Translations under genes and position numbers: made by a program
In this document: one piece after another, positions 8,305 through 16,198 of the stretch
Position numbering within the stretch: the first letter of the stretch is position 1
Layout: every line of letters starts with the position of its first letter
The notes under the pieces: model-generated
Told to the model about the DNA's origin: nothing
What the model saw: only the letters and a program-made list of their open reading frames with translations
The model's database searches: none
DNA from: a virus
DNA length: 56,918 bases
IMG/VR virus record: IMGVR_UViG_3300043410_002441
Location: 1 to 56,918 of that record
Strand: one strand, 5' to 3'

Positions 8305-9225
8305 TTAATCATCAGAAATATTAAAACCCATTTTTTCATCAGCAATTTTCTTATTTTTTAATCGCTTGATTGTTTCATCATAAGGGTTTTTAAGAATGTA
8401 TAATGATATAAAAGTTTCTTTAAGATGAGCCATTGTATATCCATTGGTGTCTTTTACCAATTTTTCGATATCATATAACTTTTGATCTTCCTCATCTAAA
8501 ATATTTTTAAAATAAGCACCTCTATCCTCTGCGGTTGGTTTTTCAATCTTATATTTCTTATCAAATCTAGATGGTCTATCTTTAATCCTAGCTGGTATTT
8601 GTTCTAAGTTGTTTGTTGTTGCAACATATACAACATTTTCAATTGAGTTTAAACCATCTAAAAAATTTAAAAATACTTCTTCACCAAATTTTTGTATAAC
8701 CAAATCAATATCTTCAATAATGCAAAGTATCGGCCTTGTCTTTTCAACCTTTCTAACCAATTTAGCCAACTCAACCCAGTTATAGGGGTTATCAAAATAT
8801 ATTGATAGTCCGTTATATTCCTTTAACTTATCAATAAGTAGATAAATTAAAGATGTTTTACCACATCCAGGGTCACCGTATAAAATAATACCTCTTTTTG
8901 GTGTTAAGTTGTATTTTTTAAATCGATCAATGTTATCCCAAAAATTAACCAGATCAGATATAATCTCGTTATGTGGAGATGATGGTAAATGAAAAAACTC
9001 GTCACTTTTATATTCTAGCTTTGAAATACCAAAGCCATTAGCATCATTATATATCATGCTATATAAACCAGATTCAACGGTTGTAACTGGTTTAAAATTA
9101 AAAAAGAAATCGGTGTTGTTTATTGTGTACCATGATTCTATTGATGGTAATAGTCTTTGAACATGATCTGTTAGACTAACCTCTAACGGCACAGTTTCAT
9201 CATATAAGTCGTCTTGTTCTAGCAT
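8305..9225 (-). CDS. AAA+ ATPase, BCS1-like
   Basis: A 306-residue AAA+ protein. Walker A is GDPGCGKTS (residues 117-125) and Walker B ILCIIEDIDL (166-175). Sensor 1 is VATTNNLEQIPARI, and the arginine-finger region is DRPSRFDKKYKIEKP. This combination, with a single C-terminal AAA module after a ~100-residue N-terminal domain, matches BCS1-type ATPases, which remodel or translocate folded proteins. It overlaps the preceding gene by 26 nt and no later in-frame ATG fits. It lies among head genes, so a chaperone role in capsid or tail assembly is plausible, but this is inference. Confidence 0.85.
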   Translation of the reverse strand: MLEQDDLYDETVPLEVSLTDHVQRLLPSIESWYTINNTDFFFNFKPVTTVESGLYSMIYNDANGFGISKLEYKSDEFFHLPSSPHNEIISDLVNFWDNIDRFKKYNLTPKRGIILYGDPGCGKTSLIYLLIDKLKEYNGLSIYFDNPYNWVELAKLVRKVEKTRPILCIIEDIDLVIQKFGEEVFLNFLDGLNSIENVVYVATTNNLEQIPARIKDRPSRFDKKYKIEKPTAEDRGAYFKNILDEEDQKLYDIEKLVKDTNGYTMAHLKETFISLYILKNPYDETIKRLKNKKIADEKMGFNISDD

Positions 9226-9649
9226 TAGATTTTTTTGAGAAATAATTTAATTTATTTTTTTCTAGTGATTCTATAACAAGATTAGATAATTCTTGCATCT
9301 TTTTAAACATTAAATTTGAATTAAATTTAATTTTATCTTTAGGGTAAACTGTCAATTCGATAAACATAAAACTTTTTTTATCTAATGACATTCCAGATGC
9401 TCTTAAATCTAAATCAACGATAAAGTTTTCGTTAAATGTTGTAGTGTCAATATTATCTTTTATTCTAACGATAATCTCTCTACGCATGATTCTTATGTAA
9501 GAATCAAAATTTTCAATTTCTTTGGGTTGCACCCAGGATTCTATATTTAGGTATATAGCGTTTAATTTTACAGCGTCAATTGTACCGTATTTAACTCGAA
9601 ATTTCTCGTCTGTGAAGAGTTTCTTTTCTTTTCCAAATTTGCATTGCAT
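9200..9649 (-). CDS. Hypothetical protein paired with the AAA ATPase
   Basis: A 149-residue protein not recognised. The central part alternates strands (SYIRIMRREIIVRIKDNI, FIVDLDLRASGMS, SFMFIELTVYPKDKIKF), followed by a helix (MFKKMQELSNLVIESLEKN) and a basic tail ending RTRRLI. There are no membrane segments. Its 26-nt overlap with the ATPase gene suggests coupled translation and a joint function, perhaps as an adaptor. It is divergent from the membrane-protein gene at 9755. The 105-nt gap between them holds an A/T palindrome near 9681-9699. Confidence 0.65.
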   Translation of the reverse strand: MQCKFGKEKKLFTDEKFRVKYGTIDAVKLNAIYLNIESWVQPKEIENFDSYIRIMRREIIVRIKDNIDTTTFNENFIVDLDLRASGMSLDKKSFMFIELTVYPKDKIKFNSNLMFKKMQELSNLVIESLEKNKLNYFSKKSNARTRRLI

Positions 9650-9728
9650 TTTTTTTCATCATATTTTAGCGTATTTTATTTTTTATTATTATAATAATAA
9701 TAAAAAAAGTTCACTAAAGCAAATTTCA

Positions 9729-9738
9729 GATATTTATA
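9729..9738 (+). promoter_or_regulatory. Late promoter motif for the small membrane protein
   Basis: GATATTTATA, ending 16 nt before the ATG at 9755. A full match to the recurring late motif. Confidence 0.65.
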
Positions 9739-9754
9739 ATTAAACAAATTAATT

Positions 9755-10057
9755 ATGAACGTAGGAAACATCAAAAAATGGTCTTTCGGTGAGATGACAT
9801 CGAATCCAGACGGAAAAACATCAGTAACATCAACATCAGGCTTCATTATTGTAATGGTTGGCTGTCTTTCATTCCTATTAGGGGTGATTGATAAAATGTT
9901 CATTGACAAAAGCATGGACGTTATTAACCAAGCTGTTATGTTTACAACAATTGGGGCTGCATTAATCGGTTATAAAAACTACACTGGTCATAAGGTGTCA
10001 ATAGCGAAGTCAAAAACCGAAACAACTACTGAGGAAACCCCAGAAGAAGTTAAATAA
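9755..10057 (+). CDS. Small two-helix membrane protein (holin candidate)
   Basis: A 100-residue protein with two hydrophobic segments, GFIIVMVGCLSFLLGVI (about 29-45) and AVMFTTIGAALIGY (about 60-74), joined by a short polar linker (DKMFIDKSMDV). The N-terminus is polar, and the C-terminal tail is charged and Thr/Glu-rich (KTETTTEETPEEV). Size, two helices and a polar tail are what many holins show, but other phage membrane proteins look alike. It is a lone plus-strand gene inside the minus-strand head module, with its own late promoter motif and a shared terminator, so it is controlled separately from its neighbours. Confidence 0.7.
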   Translation: MNVGNIKKWSFGEMTSNPDGKTSVTSTSGFIIVMVGCLSFLLGVIDKMFIDKSMDVINQAVMFTTIGAALIGYKNYTGHKVSIAKSKTETTTEETPEEVK

Positions 10058-10065
10058 GATATTCC

Positions 10066-10078
10066 GCTATAAGCGGTG
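10066..10078 (+). other. Small hairpin just after the membrane-protein gene
   Basis: CCGC-TATAA-GCGG forms a 4-bp stem about 10 nt after the stop codon. It is too short for a full terminator, but GC-rich for this region. It may aid termination or protect the 3' end. Confidence 0.35.
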
Positions 10079-10109
10079 TTTTAGGACCGTTCCAGTTATG
10101 GGACAAAAA

Positions 10110-10136
10110 AAAGCCAGGATTCGCTACCCTGGCTTT
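10110..10136. terminator. Bidirectional terminator between convergent genes
   Basis: A 9-bp stem (10110-10118 with 10128-10136, arm AAAGCCAGG) has T-rich sequence on both exits: TTTACTTTTTT on the plus strand and at least eight T on the minus strand. It serves the membrane protein (+) and the core protein (-). Confidence 0.85.
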
Positions 10137-10160
10137 ACTTTTTTATGGTAAATTTAAAAA

Positions 10161-10874
10161 TTATTCGAAACTTTTCTTTAAATCAATTACATCATCAATA
10201 ATTTCTAATGAAGGTTTTTGATTTTTCATCTCATTTAGTTTGGATCTAACTTCCAATAATTTCTTAACGACAATTATATCATCAGACTCATTAATTGTTT
10301 TTTCAACCATATTTTGAGCACTTTCAATTAAATTTGAATAATATGTGTTAATCGCAGATTCATCATTTTCAGCAAATAAGTTTAAAACTTTTACTTGCTC
10401 TTCATTCAATTTTGATATCTTATCGGTTAAGCTTTCGTTGATCTTATCAATTGATTCCTTTAGGTTAGCTTCACTGTTTAAATCTCTCGTTAAATATTTA
10501 ACTAAATTTGTTTTATGCTTAACTTTTTCAATCAAAGACAATTTTTTATTAAAAACAAGAGCGTCAATACTTTCATTAATAGTATTATCAATTGCTATAA
10601 TATTTTCAGTTAGATTTCTTAAAGGTTCAATTTTTGTTAAATCAAAAGATTTTAAGTGGGTGATTGATTCTTCAACAAATTCTTTTGCTATATCTTCATT
10701 TTCAAATCGCATTGTATTTAACAAATTATAAACCTCGTTAAATTCTCTTAATACATTATTTTCTTTTAAAACTTTCACGTATTTAGCGAAAGATTTTTTA
10801 AAATCTTTTTCACCTTTTTCTTGGTAGGTTTTTTCTAGATCCGAAAGGATGCTTTCTTTTAATTGTCCAAACAT
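10161..10874 (-). CDS. Helical protein, probable prohead core component
   Basis: A 237-residue, almost entirely helical, Lys/Glu/Asn-rich protein just downstream of the portal gene, where T4 encodes its small core proteins gp67 and gp68. It contains about a dozen [LI]-x-E sites: QLKES at the N-terminus, VLKEN, NLTEN, TINES twice, NLKES, KINES, KLNEE, NLIES, KLLEV and KLNEM. This is the cleavage rule of T4 gp21. A protein with this many sites would be reduced to peptides in the mature head. No homology is claimed. It has its own late promoter motif and terminator. Confidence 0.55.
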   Translation of the reverse strand: MFGQLKESILSDLEKTYQEKGEKDFKKSFAKYVKVLKENNVLREFNEVYNLLNTMRFENEDIAKEFVEESITHLKSFDLTKIEPLRNLTENIIAIDNTINESIDALVFNKKLSLIEKVKHKTNLVKYLTRDLNSEANLKESIDKINESLTDKISKLNEEQVKVLNLFAENDESAINTYYSNLIESAQNMVEKTINESDDIIVVKKLLEVRSKLNEMKNQKPSLEIIDDVIDLKKSFE

Positions 10875-10890
10875 TTGTCTATTATTTTAA

Positions 10891-10900
10891 TATAAATATC
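10891..10900 (-). promoter_or_regulatory. Late promoter motif for the core protein
   Basis: GATATTTATA on the minus strand, ending 16 nt before the ATG. A full match to the recurring motif. Confidence 0.65.
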
Positions 10901-10913
10901 ATTTATTTTTTTA

Positions 10914-12767
10914 TTATACTAATAAATCGTCAATTTCGTCAATAGTTTTTTTAAGAGCTTCGTTGATTAATTTATTTTTAGCCTCTAATTTTCTTTTAGT
11001 GATTTCAGCTAAAGGTTCTTCAGCACCAGGTAATTCGGTACCACCAGCTTCTGGTGCTGGTGCTCCAGCCTCTGCCCCTGGAACTTCAAGAGGTGTTGTA
11101 AAATCTGTTCCACCAGCCAATTCTTCACCACCAGCTTCTGGTGCTGGTGCTTCAGCACCGCCACCACCGCCAACAGAACCACCAAACCCACTAGGGGTTT
11201 CTGTTCCACCAGCAGCTCCACCAAGTGTCATATTATTTGGGTCAATCTTATAGATTTTATAGATGTCTCTGAATATACCAGTTTGTTTAATAGTTTCACC
11301 AAGGGCTTTAATTTCTTCACCGCCAGCTTTTTCAACAGCTTGTCTTTGAATATCAAGTTTGATTTCGTCATCACTCATATTCAAGATTTCTTTTTTAGCA
11401 TATGTCATAGACATTGCACCAAATCCGTTACCAGCGTCAGAAACCGCATCACGATATAACGTAACTTTTTCCTTCCAGTTTTGGATTTTAAGCATTTCAG
11501 CTTGAGTTGATGGGCTTGTTAGTGTTAATGTAAAGTTTTCTAGATCATCTGTAAACCCTTTAGTGTATAAATGGATAATAGCCATTTTATTTAACTCCTG
11601 TATAAGAGCTTTTTGTACTCTATGTACAGCTCTAGCAAAACGAACATCAAGTATTGCTAAATTTTTACCATCACCAGTTGTTTCTTCAAAACCAATAAAA
11701 GCTTTTGGCACTCTAAGTGCCGCTAGCATTTTCTTTTGGATGTATTCAATGTCGGCAATCTCCGATAGATTTTGAGCCCCAGGAAGCGTTTCAATTGGCA
11801 TTGCAAGGCTTGGGTCTCTAACTGGGATAAAATAGTCCTGATCGACAGCTAATGCGTTATAGCGGGTATCTTGTTGACCGTTGTTTTTATCAACCATGTT
11901 AACTCTTTTAAAGTTATTGGCGATTTTATCAACATAAGCATCAACATCCTTATCATCCATGTTACCAACAAAAATTTTATATACACGTCTTTCTGGTGCT
12001 CTGGTTGTACGATAAACCAACATCGCGTCTTCAGATAATAAAAGTTGTTTCCAGATTCTTCTTACTTTTTCCAACATAGATGTGCCATAAGGTAATCTTC
12101 TATCATCACCAAGTAATCTAAAGTGAGAAACTTCAAATGAATTAAATTCAACGTTTTTATCTTTCCAGAAGAATTTAATATTTTTTTCTTTTTGTTGATC
12201 GTCTAAACTAGTCACTTTTGAAAAGCCTGGTTCAGATCTAGTCATTTCAATGTTAGGTAACTGGGTTACACCAACAATACCTTGATTAGGTACGATCTTA
12301 TTGTAAACAAAATTATCACCGTATTTACAAACGTTTCTAGCCCAAGAAGTTAAATTGGCGTTTATATCTAAAATATTTTCAAATAAATCGGTTAATTCAT
12401 TTTTAATTCTAGAACTATCAGAATAAATTGTTAAAACTTTACCGTTTTCATTTGCCGTTGTCGCTTCTTCAGCAAAAATATCCAGTGCAACAGAAATTTC
12501 TGGTGTATATTCCATAGCTTCATAATCATAATATGAAGCAATCCTTGTTGGTTCGTAATAAACAGCTTTTTGATAAAGTTCATTATCAATTTTTTTCCAC
12601 TGGTTTTGTAAATAAAGCGTTTGTTGCGCCTCTAATTTTTTTTGTTCCAAATCATCACCACTTAATCCGTTAAATGAATTAGGATCGATGACATATTTAG
12701 GTCCATCGACTTCATTGCCGAGAACTTTATTTAATCTTTGGAATATTGTTAATCCATTATTTGCCAT
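10914..12767 (-). CDS. 20: Portal vertex protein (T4 gp20-like)
   Basis: A 617-residue portal that forms the dodecameric DNA gate and head-tail connector. Family features are YYDYEAMEYTPEISVALDIF near residue 80, then RLLGDDRRLPYGTSMLEKVR and RIWKQLLLSEDAMLVYRTTR with APERRVYKIFVG. The stretch YIQKKMLAALRVPKAFIGFE follows, with GKNLAILDVRFARAVHRVQK after it. It is longer than T4 gp20 (524). The excess is a C-terminal Gly/Ala/Pro/Glu-rich segment (about 510-590) containing two APAPEAGG repeats, ending in a short helix. It follows terminase and a small 79-residue gene, in the T4-like gp17, gp20, gp21 order. Confidence 0.93.
   Translation of the reverse strand: MANNGLTIFQRLNKVLGNEVDGPKYVIDPNSFNGLSGDDLEQKKLEAQQTLYLQNQWKKIDNELYQKAVYYEPTRIASYYDYEAMEYTPEISVALDIFAEEATTANENGKVLTIYSDSSRIKNELTDLFENILDINANLTSWARNVCKYGDNFVYNKIVPNQGIVGVTQLPNIEMTRSEPGFSKVTSLDDQQKEKNIKFFWKDKNVEFNSFEVSHFRLLGDDRRLPYGTSMLEKVRRIWKQLLLSEDAMLVYRTTRAPERRVYKIFVGNMDDKDVDAYVDKIANNFKRVNMVDKNNGQQDTRYNALAVDQDYFIPVRDPSLAMPIETLPGAQNLSEIADIEYIQKKMLAALRVPKAFIGFEETTGDGKNLAILDVRFARAVHRVQKALIQELNKMAIIHLYTKGFTDDLENFTLTLTSPSTQAEMLKIQNWKEKVTLYRDAVSDAGNGFGAMSMTYAKKEILNMSDDEIKLDIQRQAVEKAGGEEIKALGETIKQTGIFRDIYKIYKIDPNNMTLGGAAGGTETPSGFGGSVGGGGGAEAPAPEAGGEELAGGTDFTTPLEVPGAEAGAPAPEAGGTELPGAEEPLAEITKRKLEAKNKLINEALKKTIDEIDDLLV
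11041..11151 (-). repeat. Duplicated Ala/Pro-rich segment in the portal gene
   Basis: A 24-nt sequence beginning CCACCAGCTTCTGGTGCTGG occurs at 11041-11064 and again at 11128-11151. It encodes the repeated APAPEAGG in the flexible portal C-terminus. Confidence 0.7.
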
Positions 12768-12773
12768 ATATTT

Positions 12774-13013
12774 TTAATTTACGTATTCACAATCTACATA
12801 TGGTGGATATTGATAGTTTTCAATAGCCTCAACCCATTCTTTTTTTTGCACATAAGTTGTTGTACCATCAGATTCTGGTGAGCATTTAATTGCATCAACA
12901 TTTCTTTGCAAAGCCCTACCATCTTTTTTATCTAAATTTTTTGGGTCAGCTGTTCTAACTATTGAAACTGAACCTGGTCCTGTAGTTCTACCTTGTTTAA
13001 TTATTGTTGCCAT
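12774..13013 (-). CDS. Hypothetical small protein between terminase and portal
   Basis: A 79-residue protein starting MATIIKQGRTTGPGSVSIVR and ending PPYVDCEYVN. It is not recognised. It lies 27 nt after the terminase gene and 6 nt before the portal gene in the same unit, so it is almost certainly made with the DNA-packaging proteins. It is polar and soluble, with two cysteines and no membrane segment. A structural or packaging accessory role is possible from position alone. Confidence 0.6.
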   Translation of the reverse strand: MATIIKQGRTTGPGSVSIVRTADPKNLDKKDGRALQRNVDAIKCSPESDGTTTYVQKKEWVEAIENYQYPPYVDCEYVN

Positions 13014-13040
13014 TTTTTTTTTAATATTTTGTTGTTTTGT

Positions 13041-14834
13041 TTATTTTTTTACATTTGCACCAAATAACCAAGCAAATTCTCTTGTGTTATAAATTGTGTT
13101 ATTTACTATATCTTCATCCTTTTTATAACTTTTATTTGGATCTGGTGAGCTTACTATACTTTCTAATAAATAGTTTGATTCTGTCTTTGTTGTATTATTA
13201 ACAATTTTCCAGCTATCTAACATAGCCTTTGTCATGTTATCAGATTCTTGTAATCTTTTAAAAGACGTATTTGCGACAAATAAACACATACCAAGAGCCA
13301 TGATAAGGTCATCATGTGAACCTTTCATATGATCTGGCTTACCATTTTTATAGACGAATTTTTTTAATTCAGCTGTCAATCTTTCACTACGTATTTTAAA
13401 CCCACCTCTAGATACCGCCTCTTCTAAAGCGGCTACGATTTGACTTCTTCTATTTCTTGATGCAAAATTAATACCAGGTATTGCATTTTCATCTGGCATA
13501 AAATACATGTTATTATTGTCATCATTATCATAATGCAATAATTTTTTGGGGTAATTAAGTTCTTTTAATTTTTGTGTTGATGCAATACCCATACCACCTG
13601 TGATATCAAATGTTGATAGGGCATCATACATTCTACCGTATTGATCTACTATTAAAGCAGCAACATCTGGTGGAACTTTACCATGATATTCTAATACCTG
13701 TTCAAACGTATCATAATCAATAATACACATACCAGTAGCATCTTCGGAGTCACCGCGAGACACATCAAGTGCTAGGATATATCTATGTCCCTTTTGTGGT
13801 AATTGCCATATCCATAGATTGCTATCCCAGGCTTTATCTTTAACTTCTGGGTCCCTAACGTTTTCTTGTTCTTGTTTTCTAATAACCTCACCCTCAATAA
13901 CGTTATCACCCGAACCAATAAACGCACATTCTAACTCCTGGTTGATCATTCGTTTATTAAAGTTCATGTCCCTACACATATTTTCATACCATGTAGAATG
14001 TGGTTTATAACCATCGTTTATAAATTTGGTTATAACATCTGGGTGTAAATCAATAACGGCTTCAATAACTTCTTCATATTTTTCAGTAGCTGGTTTTTGA
14101 ATCCAATCAACAATATCTTTAGTTTTAATTAAACGTAAATCTTTATTAAATCGAGGATCTTGCCACCATTTCAAGTGAGTGACACAGAAACTATTTTCAC
14201 CTTTAATCGCACCTTCATATGAAGCGTAATAAATTGGATCCAAGCCGTTAGGTGTGGAAATTAATACGGCTTTACCACCAGTACCAATTGAAGCCAAACA
14301 CGCTGTCCATAATTCCTGACCACCCTCAACGAAGGCCGCCTCATCAATTAATAATACTGTAGGTGTATAACCACGCAAGGCATCTTGAGACGTTGCAACG
14401 GCTTTAATTTCCGAACCGTTAGATAATCTAACGTGTTTTTGTGATGATTTATCAAATGAAACATTTACCCAATCAGGTAATTGCTTAATAAAATTAATGA
14501 TTTTGTTTTGGAACTCAATTGCCGTCTCCTGTTTGTTAGCTAGAATCAAAACCTTTTCAGGCCTATCAGGGCTAGCAAACGCTGTCAATACAGCTGAATA
14601 AGCTGCTGTTACTGTAGAAATACCAGCCTGACGGTATTTTAGTACTAAATTAAATCTATGTTTTCTATAATTAGAAACAAGTGTTTTTTGCCCATCAAAA
14701 AGCTCAAAAGGGACATAACCCTCTCTAGTTTTATCAAAGGTTTCAAAATAACTTTCTATGACATAACAAGGATCCTGAGAGCATCTTGCGAACTCTAAAA
14801 GTAATTCTTTTTTATCTGTAATTTGTTTTGCCAA
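13041..14834 (-). CDS. 17: Terminase large subunit (T4 gp17-like), TTG start
   Basis: A 597-residue packaging motor with an N-terminal ATPase and a C-terminal nuclease. The Walker A-like motif is LKYRQAGIST (65-74), Walker B VLLIDEAAF (160-168) and motif III LISTPNGLDP. The nuclease acidic residues are in ILALDVSRGDSEDATG (Asp357) and GSHDDLIMALGM (about 506-517). The start is TTG at 14834: an in-frame TAG lies two codons upstream and no ATG follows nearby. An ATG 16 nt upstream is out of frame and opens only a 12-codon reading. A late motif lies 15 nt upstream of the TTG. The portal gene follows in the same unit. Confidence 0.93.
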   Translation of the reverse strand: MAKQITDKKELLLEFARCSQDPCYVIESYFETFDKTREGYVPFELFDGQKTLVSNYRKHRFNLVLKYRQAGISTVTAAYSAVLTAFASPDRPEKVLILANKQETAIEFQNKIINFIKQLPDWVNVSFDKSSQKHVRLSNGSEIKAVATSQDALRGYTPTVLLIDEAAFVEGGQELWTACLASIGTGGKAVLISTPNGLDPIYYASYEGAIKGENSFCVTHLKWWQDPRFNKDLRLIKTKDIVDWIQKPATEKYEEVIEAVIDLHPDVITKFINDGYKPHSTWYENMCRDMNFNKRMINQELECAFIGSGDNVIEGEVIRKQEQENVRDPEVKDKAWDSNLWIWQLPQKGHRYILALDVSRGDSEDATGMCIIDYDTFEQVLEYHGKVPPDVAALIVDQYGRMYDALSTFDITGGMGIASTQKLKELNYPKKLLHYDNDDNNNMYFMPDENAIPGINFASRNRRSQIVAALEEAVSRGGFKIRSERLTAELKKFVYKNGKPDHMKGSHDDLIMALGMCLFVANTSFKRLQESDNMTKAMLDSWKIVNNTTKTESNYLLESIVSSPDPNKSYKKDEDIVNNTIYNTREFAWLFGANVKK

Positions 14835-14849
14835 GGCCTATTGTTTCCA

Positions 14850-14858
14850 TATAAATAG
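14850..14858 (-). promoter_or_regulatory. Late promoter motif for terminase
   Basis: CTATTTATA on the minus strand, 15 nt before the TTG start. It is one mismatch from the usual GATATTTATA, and spacing matches other late genes. Confidence 0.5.
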
Positions 14859-14862
14859 TTTA

Positions 14863-15999
14863 TTATAGTCCTAAATCGCTCAAACTAAGATTATCAAGGT
14901 CATCTTTAATGAAATTATATTCCATTATTCTCATTCTTATCTCTTTGATAATATTTTTTATTTCTTTTTCAGCGTAATCAGGTCGATGTTCTAACAATGA
15001 CATAAAATTAATAAATTCTTCAGCATCTTTTTTGAAAAGATCTATAATAATTAATTTTTTAATATCATAATCATCCTCATCAATTAAAGCGTGAAAATTA
15101 GCCCATAAAACAGGGAATAAACGTATATCCCATAATTCAGCAATGATTGTATCGGTATACTCTATTAATTTATCACTATCTTCCTCTGGTAAACCAGGTA
15201 CTGATAATAATGAAATAATACCTTTTATCATTTCATGGATTAATATCGGCAAATTAATCGCTTTTGCTATAATTTTAGGTGTTTCTCCGCTAAAGTCAAG
15301 CTTAACCCACCCAGCATTATTTGAATCATCAGATTCAATTTGCTGTTGGAACATTTCATCACTAATCAAATAATAAAATAAATCATTTGCTATTAAAGCT
15401 TTTTGATAATAACTGGTTACATCTGGTATAATTTCTTCAATCTCAGTACGATATAGGTGAAATAGATAGTGACCTCTTAACGCAGCTCCTTGGGCAAAAG
15501 CGTTAACAGTTCTTCTTTTAACGATTTCATCTTCCATTTCATTCTCCAGCTCTTCCTTTTCCTCTTCATTTAAAGGTGTTTGCATATTAGTTTCAGGCGG
15601 TAGTGAAATTGTACCTGGTTCTAATATTTCTAAATCAAAAATAACTTCATCTTTATTAAGATACCATTCCTCTCTAATAATTTTTTCGGCTAAAACACAA
15701 AGTTCTTTTCTTTTACCCGATTCTTTTTGGACAGCAATAAAATTAGCTGAACCAGCGCACATCATAACTTCCATTGGATTTAATTGTGATTTATCCAAAC
15801 CAAATGTACCGCAATATGAATCAACCAATTCTTTATAGCGTTCAGATGCTATATGTTCTTCACGCCAGGTTTCTGGGTGTGTTGATTGGTCGTAGTATGG
15901 CATTTTAGCCAATGGGTGTGATCTTTCTGATAGTTTTTTAACTATAGAGTTAGCGATGAAGTTTGGGTAATCACCCAATTGTAATCCAGATTTTCTCAT
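14863..15999 (-). CDS. Hypothetical protein upstream of terminase
   Basis: A 378-residue, mostly helical, acidic protein starting MRKSGLQLGDYPNFIANSIV. It has a Glu-rich segment around residues 145-160 (EEEKEELENEMEDEIVKRR), then long helices. The C-terminal third is rich in Asp/Ile/Leu and ends DDLDNLSLSDLGL. I recognise no catalytic motif or family. Its gene ends 28 nt before the terminase start. Its ATG begins right at the T-tract of an upstream terminator, so its transcript may come from readthrough or from an unseen start. A packaging or head role is suggested only by position. Confidence 0.65.
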   Translation of the reverse strand: MRKSGLQLGDYPNFIANSIVKKLSERSHPLAKMPYYDQSTHPETWREEHIASERYKELVDSYCGTFGLDKSQLNPMEVMMCAGSANFIAVQKESGKRKELCVLAEKIIREEWYLNKDEVIFDLEILEPGTISLPPETNMQTPLNEEEKEELENEMEDEIVKRRTVNAFAQGAALRGHYLFHLYRTEIEEIIPDVTSYYQKALIANDLFYYLISDEMFQQQIESDDSNNAGWVKLDFSGETPKIIAKAINLPILIHEMIKGIISLLSVPGLPEEDSDKLIEYTDTIIAELWDIRLFPVLWANFHALIDEDDYDIKKLIIIDLFKKDAEEFINFMSLLEHRPDYAEKEIKNIIKEIRMRIMEYNFIKDDLDNLSLSDLGL

Positions 16000-16007
16000 A
16001 AAAAAAA

Positions 16008-16032
16008 TGCCTTGTTTATTATTAACAAGGCA
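16008..16032 (-). terminator. Terminator ending directly at a start codon
   Basis: A 9-bp stem (16008-16016 with 16024-16032, arm TGCCTTGTT) with a 7-nt loop is followed on the minus strand by seven T. These run straight into the ATG at 15999. It closes the baseplate-like operon that starts at 22988. Confidence 0.85.
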
Positions 16033-16065
16033 AATGTAAGTAAAATTTTTTAAATAACCAAATTT

Positions 16066-16197
16066 TTAAGCCTTTGGTTTAGGATTTGTTTTTGGTTTAG
16101 GGATATCAATCTTTGATGGATCCTTAACTGGGCTTGGTGTTTTAACGGGTGTTTCAACAGGTGTTTCTGTTGGTGACGACCATTGATTGTTTCTCAT
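16066..16197 (-). CDS. 43-residue proline/threonine-rich peptide
   Basis: A short gene encoding MRNNQWSSPTETPVETPVKT and then a Pro/Lys-rich tail ending NPKPKA. It has no fold motif and is dominated by ET-P-V and K-P repeats. It begins 1 nt after the preceding gene's stop and lies before the operon terminator, so it is transcribed with the baseplate-like genes. The tight packing and an uninterrupted frame with a good ATG support a real gene. It may be a flexible linker or virion decoration peptide. The function is unknown. Confidence 0.5.
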   Translation of the reverse strand: MRNNQWSSPTETPVETPVKTPSPVKDPSKIDIPKPKTNPKPKA

Positions 16198-16198
16198 A

